Position numbers and translations under genes: made by a program. From assembly GCA_007122045.1 (NCBI GenBank), contig SKJM01000682.1, positions 1 to 17,713 of the forward strand: DNA of 17,713 nt. Direction: 5' to 3'. Source of the stretch: Planctomycetales bacterium (GTDB lineage: Bacteria; Planctomycetota; Planctomycetia; Pirellulales; Thermoguttaceae). The notes under the pieces were generated by a model. That model had not been told where the DNA came from. It searched no databases and saw only the letters and a list, made by a program, of their open reading frames with translations. This document shows, piece by piece, positions 13,889 through 17,713 of the stretch (its first letter is position 1; every line of letters begins with the position of its first letter).

Positions 13889-14707
13889 CTATTGCCCTTT
13901 CCTCTCCTGGTTGCCCGCGTAGAACTTCGCCAGGTTGATGCCCCCGCGCCGTTCCTCCTCCAGCAGTCGGATGCGGCTCTCCAGCCGCTCCACCTTGCGT
14001 TCCAGCACCGGGAGGATGTGCTTCTGGCGGTCCTCGGGCTTCGGGCGCGGCACGGTCGGGTAGCCCAGGTGACGCTCCAGGGCGGAAAACAGGAACAGCG
14101 GGTCCTTGCGCCGGTTGGCCAGGGCGATGCGACCCTCTTTTTCGCCGAACAGGATGGGCTTCTCCACCGTCCGCCGTTGCTGGCGGTACAGGTCGCTCCG
14201 CACGTACAGCATGTCGGCGAAGTCGACCAGCCCTACCTGCCGGCGGACGGTCAGGATCCAGTCGCGCCAGTCGTCGTCGAACATCGGGTCACGCGCGACG
14301 GCCTCCAGCCCGTAATCGTACCCGAGCCGGTTGCGGCAGAGGGTTTCGAACTGATACAGGAAAATGCCCTGCGGGGACACGCCCTTGGCGCGGTACTCGG
14401 CCTCGCGCTGGAGGATTTCCAGGGCGATGCGAAAGTCGAACCGGCCCTCTTCGCGCTCGGCCTCGCCCACCACGAACGTCTGAAACGGGGTGAAGTAGTG
14501 CGGCAGCCGCTGCATGGCCGTGGCGAAGCCGCCGGTGTGCTTCAGCTCGACCGTCATGAAATCGATGGCGTACGGCAACTGCGTGGTGGCCAGGATCTCC
14601 TGCCGGACGGCGGCCAGCAGGTCCTGGGTCGACATGGCCTCCTGCATCCGCTCTCGAATGACGCGGAAGAAATAGGCCTGCTCGACGTATTCCTCAGTGG
14701 GTAGCAT
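13889..14707 (-). CDS. Unrecognised conserved-looking protein, 272 aa
   Basis: The ATG at 14707 is 6 bp after the stop of the upstream Gfo/Idh/MocA gene, so the two form an operon. No strong ribosome-binding site is visible in the 6-bp gap, suggesting coupling. I do not recognise the family. The protein appears soluble, with no signal peptide or membrane helix. The N-terminus (EEYVEQAYFFRVIRERMQEA) is helical. The centre is rich in aromatic and charged residues (DDDWRDWILTVRRQVGLVDF, DMLYVRSDLYRQQRR). The C-terminus has a coiled coil at about 235-260 (LPVLERKVERLESRIRLLEE) ending in a basic tail. No catalytic motif is evident. Codon use matches its neighbours. It is probably a planctomycete-restricted family. 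Confidence 0.85.
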   Translation of the reverse strand: MLPTEEYVEQAYFFRVIRERMQEAMSTQDLLAAVRQEILATTQLPYAIDFMTVELKHTGGFATAMQRLPHYFTPFQTFVVGEAEREEGRFDFRIALEILQREAEYRAKGVSPQGIFLYQFETLCRNRLGYDYGLEAVARDPMFDDDWRDWILTVRRQVGLVDFADMLYVRSDLYRQQRRTVEKPILFGEKEGRIALANRRKDPLFLFSALERHLGYPTVPRPKPEDRQKHILPVLERKVERLESRIRLLEEERRGGINLAKFYAGNQERKGQ

Positions 14708-14713
14708 GGTTGC

Positions 14714-16039
14714 CTACAGGGTCCAGCCGTCGCGGTACGCCCGCTTCAGGTAGGCGTCGGCCTCGGGGCAGCCGGCGGCCCTGACGTTCCGGGCATCCCA
14801 CGAGAGCTTCTTTCCCACGCGCAGTGCCACGTTGCACAACAGGGCCGCTTCGGTCAACGGGCCGGAGTAGTCGAAGCTGCACGTCGTGGGGCCGCCCGTC
14901 TTGCACGCCTCGGTCCACTCGCGGTGATGGCCGATCGACGCCGGGATGAACGGCTCCGGGCGCTCGAAATCGCGGAACTTCTCCTCCGGCAGCAACTGGT
15001 GTCGGCCATAATCGGAAATGAGCATCCCCCGGCTGCCGACGAACAGCACGGCGCTACCCCATTCGGGTACATTTCTCTCCTTTACCAGGGGCGGATACGG
15101 CCCCCCGTTGTACCAGGTGAGCTTCACGGGCGGCTTCTCGCCCCGGGCGGGGTACTCGTGCCGGCTGATGGTCCAGCGGGCGGCGCTTTCCGGGTGCACC
15201 GGCCCGACCGACTCGACCGTGGTCGGGTACTTCAAGTCGAGCGCCCAGAAGGCCAAGTCGCAGTAGTGGCAAAAGAAATCGCCCAACTGGCCGTTGGCGA
15301 ACGCCCACCAGTACCGCCATCCGAAGGGGGCGTACGCCGAATGATACGGCCGGTACGGCGCGGGGCCCAGCCACAGGTCCCAGTCGAGCCCGTCGGGTAC
15401 GGGCGGTTCGCCGGTCGGGGCGTCGGGCTGGCGGGTATCGGCCGGGTCGGGCGCCGCCGGGCCGCCGAAGTTCGCACCCAGCCAGACGTGCACCTCGGCC
15501 ACCGGCCCGATCGCCCCCGACTGCACCAGCTCGACGGCCCGCCGGTAGTTCGCCCCGGCGTGAATCTGCGTACCCAACTGGGTGACCAGCTTGTTCCGGG
15601 CGGCGGTGTCGGTCATCACGCGGGCTTCATGGACGTTGTGTGTCATCGGCTTTTCGCAGTAGCAGTGCTTGCCCATCTTCATGGCCATCACCCCGGGCGC
15701 GGCATGGGTGTGGTCGGGCGTGCTAATGACCACCGCGTCGATTTGCTTCTCCAGTTCGGCGAGCATCTTCCGGAAGTCCTTGTACTTCCTCGCCTTGGGG
15801 TACCGGTCGAAGGTGCCGGCGGCCCGCTTCTCGTCGACGTCGCACAGCGCGACGATGTTCTCGCCGGCGCAGCCATTGACGTTGCCCGCGCCCCGCCCGC
15901 CCACGCCGATTCCGGCGATGTTCAGCTTCTCGTTCGGCGAGCCGGCCGCTGCCTGGCCGCTCGCCTTGCATGTGGTCCACAACGCAACCGCGGCCAGCGA
16001 GCCGTTGCGCAGCATTTGACGCCGGGTCAAGTTCGACAT
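14714..16039 (-). CDS. TAT-exported Gfo/Idh/MocA family oxidoreductase
   Basis: This gene encodes 441 aa. GAGGAGA precedes the ATG at 16039. A twin-arginine signal (TRRQMLRNG at residues 5-13, then a hydrophobic Ala/Leu stretch to about 30) indicates export as a folded, probably NAD(P)-bound enzyme. The Rossmann fold has GIGVGGRGAGN (43-53) and ALCDVDE, followed by STPDHTHA and the family motif EKP (129-131). The C-terminal domain has FANGQLGDFFCHYCDLAFWALD and the family-typical ending SFDYSGPLTEAALLCNVALR. The family uses NAD(P) to oxidise or rearrange sugars and related polyols. Planctomycetes have many TAT-targeted copies linked to polysaccharide use. The substrate cannot be read from the sequence. 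Confidence 0.95.
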   Translation of the reverse strand: MSNLTRRQMLRNGSLAAVALWTTCKASGQAAAGSPNEKLNIAGIGVGGRGAGNVNGCAGENIVALCDVDEKRAAGTFDRYPKARKYKDFRKMLAELEKQIDAVVISTPDHTHAAPGVMAMKMGKHCYCEKPMTHNVHEARVMTDTAARNKLVTQLGTQIHAGANYRRAVELVQSGAIGPVAEVHVWLGANFGGPAAPDPADTRQPDAPTGEPPVPDGLDWDLWLGPAPYRPYHSAYAPFGWRYWWAFANGQLGDFFCHYCDLAFWALDLKYPTTVESVGPVHPESAARWTISRHEYPARGEKPPVKLTWYNGGPYPPLVKERNVPEWGSAVLFVGSRGMLISDYGRHQLLPEEKFRDFERPEPFIPASIGHHREWTEACKTGGPTTCSFDYSGPLTEAALLCNVALRVGKKLSWDARNVRAAGCPEADAYLKRAYRDGWTL

Positions 16040-16455
16040 GGTCGATTCTCCTCATGGGAAGGCTTGTGGGGCGGGTATCGTCGAAAACACCGTTTCATGG
16101 TATCGCACCTGCCTTCGCCATGCAACAACCCGGACGGCTGTGCCATAAGCCCAGCCGATAACCCCCCGCTGCCTCGCTCAATCCCATACCGCGGATGCCC
16201 CCGGCAAGCGGCCCGTTGATTTTTGGGAGGTCCCACCATATAGTGAACACGGGGACCAAGGCAGGAATTGCGAGGGTGACCCACGGGCGGGGTGCCATGC
16301 CCGACTGTTGCACCGAAGCCATCGATTTTTCCGACGTTGCCAGCAATGCCAGCAATGCATCAAATCGACGGGCCGCAAGCCGAGGGCATCTTTGGCGGCT
16401 TCTGCGCGCGCCAACGCGCCCGTGCGAGTCATCCCCTTCTGGTGAACAGCATCCA
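16040..16455. other. Intergenic region without a supportable gene
   Basis: About 500 bp separate the two divergent genes up to 16538. The short frames on both strands have cysteine- and arginine-rich shadow composition, with no ribosome-binding site or domain. A 9-bp tandem repeat GCCAGCAAT is present twice (16339-16356). GC content is lower than in the neighbouring genes. The segment could be a decayed gene, but no frame with recognisable homology stands out. Confidence 0.5.
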
Positions 16456-16484
16456 TGGTCAACCACCCTCAATTCTCCCATAAT
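16456..16484 (+). promoter_or_regulatory. Candidate promoter of the SDR gene
   Basis: TGGTCA (16456-16461; 4/6) and CATAAT (16479-16484; 5/6) have an exact 17-bp spacer and lie 55 bp before the SDR start. Confidence 0.45.
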
Positions 16485-16513
16485 TCTTGTCCCGAGGCAC
16501 GCCCTCCCGAATC

Positions 16514-16538
16514 AACCAGCAACCAGCAACCAGCAACC
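16514..16538 (+). repeat. Heptanucleotide tandem repeat (AACCAGC)x3 directly before the SDR start
   Basis: Three perfect tandem copies of AACCAGC (16514-16534) plus a partial AACC run straight into the ATG at 16539. The repeat occupies the place of the ribosome-binding site, and no Shine-Dalgarno sequence is visible. Confidence 0.85.
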
Positions 16539-17297
16539 ATGCCAAACACCGCACGCAAGGTCGCCCTGGTCACTGGCAGCGGCCGGCGACGAGTGGGCAA
16601 CGTTGTGGCCGAAGCGCTGGCCCAGCGCGGCTTCGACGTTGTCCTGCATTACAACCGTTCGGCCACAGAGGCCGAGGAAACGGCCGCCGGGCTGCGCGGT
16701 TATGGAATAGACGCCGCCGCGTTCCAGGCCGACGTTTCCGACGAGGACCAGGTGCGCCGCCTGTTCGACCGGGCAACGGACCGCTTCGGCCGGCTCGACG
16801 TGCTGGTGACCGCCGCCGCCGTGTGGGAGCCCAAGCCGCTCGAGGAGACCACGGCCGCCGATGTCCGCCGCCAGTTCGACATCAACGCGCTGGGCACGTT
16901 TCTCTGCTGCCAGCACGCCGGGCGCGTGATGGCCGGGCAGCCGGAGGGGGGGCTGATCGTCACCATCGGCGACTGGGCCACGGTGCGCCCCTATCCCGGC
17001 TATGCCGCCTACTTCCCCGGGAAAGGCGCCATCCCCACCATCACCCGCGTGTTCGCCGTCGAGCTGGCGCGAAAGCACCACAACATCCGCGTCAACTGCA
17101 TCCTGCCCGGCCCCGTCATGCTGCCCGAGAACCTCTCCCAACCCGAGGTGGCCGGCGCCGTGGCCGGCACGTTGCTGAAGCGGCCGGGCAGGCCCGAGAA
17201 CGTCGCTCAAGCCGTCCTGTTCTTCCTCGACTGCGATTACACGACCGGCGTGTGCCTGCCGGTCGACGGCGGCCGGACGATTGCCGACGGCGCGTAG
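16539..17297 (+). CDS. SDR-family oxidoreductase, pteridine reductase-like
   Basis: This gene encodes 252 aa. The ATG at 16539 is chosen because MPNTARKVALVTGSG starts the Rossmann fold; the upstream in-frame extension translates the heptad repeat and is unlikely. The nucleotide-binding loop is TGSGRRRVGN (12-21). HYNRS at 37-41 has the Arg-Ser typical of NADPH-preferring enzymes. The catalytic Ser of classical SDRs is absent; instead D145, Y158 and K162 show the Asp-(12 residues)-Tyr-xxx-Lys spacing of pteridine reductases such as PTR1 and FolM. The C-terminus has TTGVCLPVDGGRTI, as in FolM-type enzymes. The likely reaction is NADPH-dependent reduction of a pterin or dihydropterin, but other substrates are possible. 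No folate gene lies nearby, so context does not help. Confidence 0.85.
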   Translation: MPNTARKVALVTGSGRRRVGNVVAEALAQRGFDVVLHYNRSATEAEETAAGLRGYGIDAAAFQADVSDEDQVRRLFDRATDRFGRLDVLVTAAAVWEPKPLEETTAADVRRQFDINALGTFLCCQHAGRVMAGQPEGGLIVTIGDWATVRPYPGYAAYFPGKGAIPTITRVFAVELARKHHNIRVNCILPGPVMLPENLSQPEVAGAVAGTLLKRPGRPENVAQAVLFFLDCDYTTGVCLPVDGGRTIADGA

Positions 17298-17359
17298 CGC
17301 CGCGGGGCGAGCGCGGGGTTGCGCGCCGGCCTGCCGGGGCTGCGGGAGCGTCGGCGTTC

Positions 17360-17368
17360 TGGTATACT
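17360..17368 (+). promoter_or_regulatory. Extended -10 promoter candidate
   Basis: TGG followed by TATACT (17363-17368) fits an extended -10 element (TG-N-TATACT) 50 bp before the next gene. No good -35 box is present, which extended -10 promoters tolerate. Confidence 0.45.
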
Positions 17369-17418
17369 GGCGTGGCAAGCGTTCACTCGCCTCCCTTCTC
17401 CACCCCAAGGAGCCCGCC

Positions 17419-17713
17419 ATGAAACGTCCCGTCACCCGTCGAACCTGCTTGAAGTCGGCCGCCGCGGCGGCCGGGAGTTTCTGGATCCTCCCGGGCGGCC
17501 TTGCCCGGGCCTATGCCGCCAACGAATCGGTCCACGTGGGCGTCATTGCCACGGGCGGGCGCGGGGGCGCGAACCTCAACGGAGTGGCCGGTCAGCCGGG
17601 GGTTCATATCGCCGCGCTGTGCGATGCCGATCGGCCCCGCCTCGAGCACGCCGCGCGCCGTTTCCCCGACGCCCGCGCCACCACCGATTTCCGCGAACTG
17701 CTCGACGATCCCC
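17419..17713 (+). CDS. TAT-exported Gfo/Idh/MocA family oxidoreductase (N-terminal 98 aa, truncated by window edge)
   Basis: The ATG at 17419 has AAGGAG (17407-17412) 6 bp upstream. The N-terminus has a twin-arginine signal (VTRRTCLKS at 5-13, then an Ala-rich hydrophobic stretch ending near ARAYAA). The Rossmann entry follows: VHVGVIATGGRGGANLNGVA, then IAALCDAD. This closely matches the N-terminus of the oxidoreductase at 14714-16039 (IAGIGVGGRGAGNVNG, VALCDVDE). The gene runs off the window, so the EKP motif and C-terminal domain are not seen. The same family reaction is expected, with unknown substrate. It has its own candidate promoter rather than sharing the SDR transcript. Confidence 0.93.
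   Translation, partial: MKRPVTRRTCLKSAAAAAGSFWILPGGLARAYAANESVHVGVIATGGRGGANLNGVAGQPGVHIAALCDADRPRLEHAARRFPDARATTDFRELLDDP

Noticed and set aside
14924..16219. 431-aa plus-strand open frame
   Set aside because: It is antisense to the Gfo/Idh/MocA gene, which has clear Rossmann and EKP motifs.
16178..16462. 94-aa minus-strand frame in the 16040-16538 gap
   Set aside because: It has Cys/Trp/Arg-rich random-looking sequence, no ribosome-binding site and no domain.
16512..17435. 307-aa minus-strand open frame
   Set aside because: It is antisense to the SDR gene, with shadow composition.

Overview
The window is 17.7 kb of GC-rich, densely coded DNA. The gene content points to Planctomycetota: two TAT-signal Gfo/Idh/MocA oxidoreductases, a secreted HEAT-like protein, a flotillin/NfeD pair, an FHA protein and long GC-rich coding regions. 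No rRNA or marker tree is available, so the lineage is an inference. Standard stops are used at the ends of intact genes (TGA in dnaE and the HEAT-like gene, TAG in nfeD and an oxidoreductase, TAA in the flotillin), so the genetic code is ordinary.

Left part (1-7491). The N-terminal 431 codons of a SWIM/SNF2 helicase run leftward off the edge. Divergent from it are a 224-aa FHA-domain protein and, 7 bp downstream, dnaE, the replicative DNA polymerase III alpha subunit. dnaE is interrupted by a 464-aa in-frame intein with complete splicing blocks, a LAGLIDADG-type endonuclease core and a helix-turn-helix-like segment. The extein is about 1195 aa, normal for DnaE. A possible hairpin lies in the convergent gap after dnaE.

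Middle part (7492-12635). A secreted 624-aa HEAT-repeat-like protein is on the minus strand. Divergent from it is a small-gene pair: a leaderless-looking reading frame behind a near-consensus promoter but broken by an in-frame TGA, overlapping an intact 122-aa DUF2283-like gene. It converges, with an 11-bp gap, on a minus-strand operon of an NfeD-like membrane protein and a flotillin that overlap by 8 bp.

Right part (12636-17713). A VapBC toxin-antitoxin operon has a clear promoter. The antitoxin is intact but the toxin has an amber stop at codon 28. A perfect 36-bp direct repeat, two copies separated by 30 bp, starts inside the last codons of vapC. Then come, on the minus strand, a TAT-targeted Gfo/Idh/MocA oxidoreductase followed by an unrecognised 272-aa protein as an operon; a roughly 500-bp gap; on the plus strand, an SDR enzyme with the Asp-Tyr-Lys arrangement of pteridine reductases; and the start of a second TAT-targeted Gfo/Idh/MocA protein that runs off the end.

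The most notable items are the intein in dnaE, two small genes broken by single in-frame stops (one followed at once by a strong GNRA-capped hairpin), and the CRISPR-sized 36/30/36 repeat pair.
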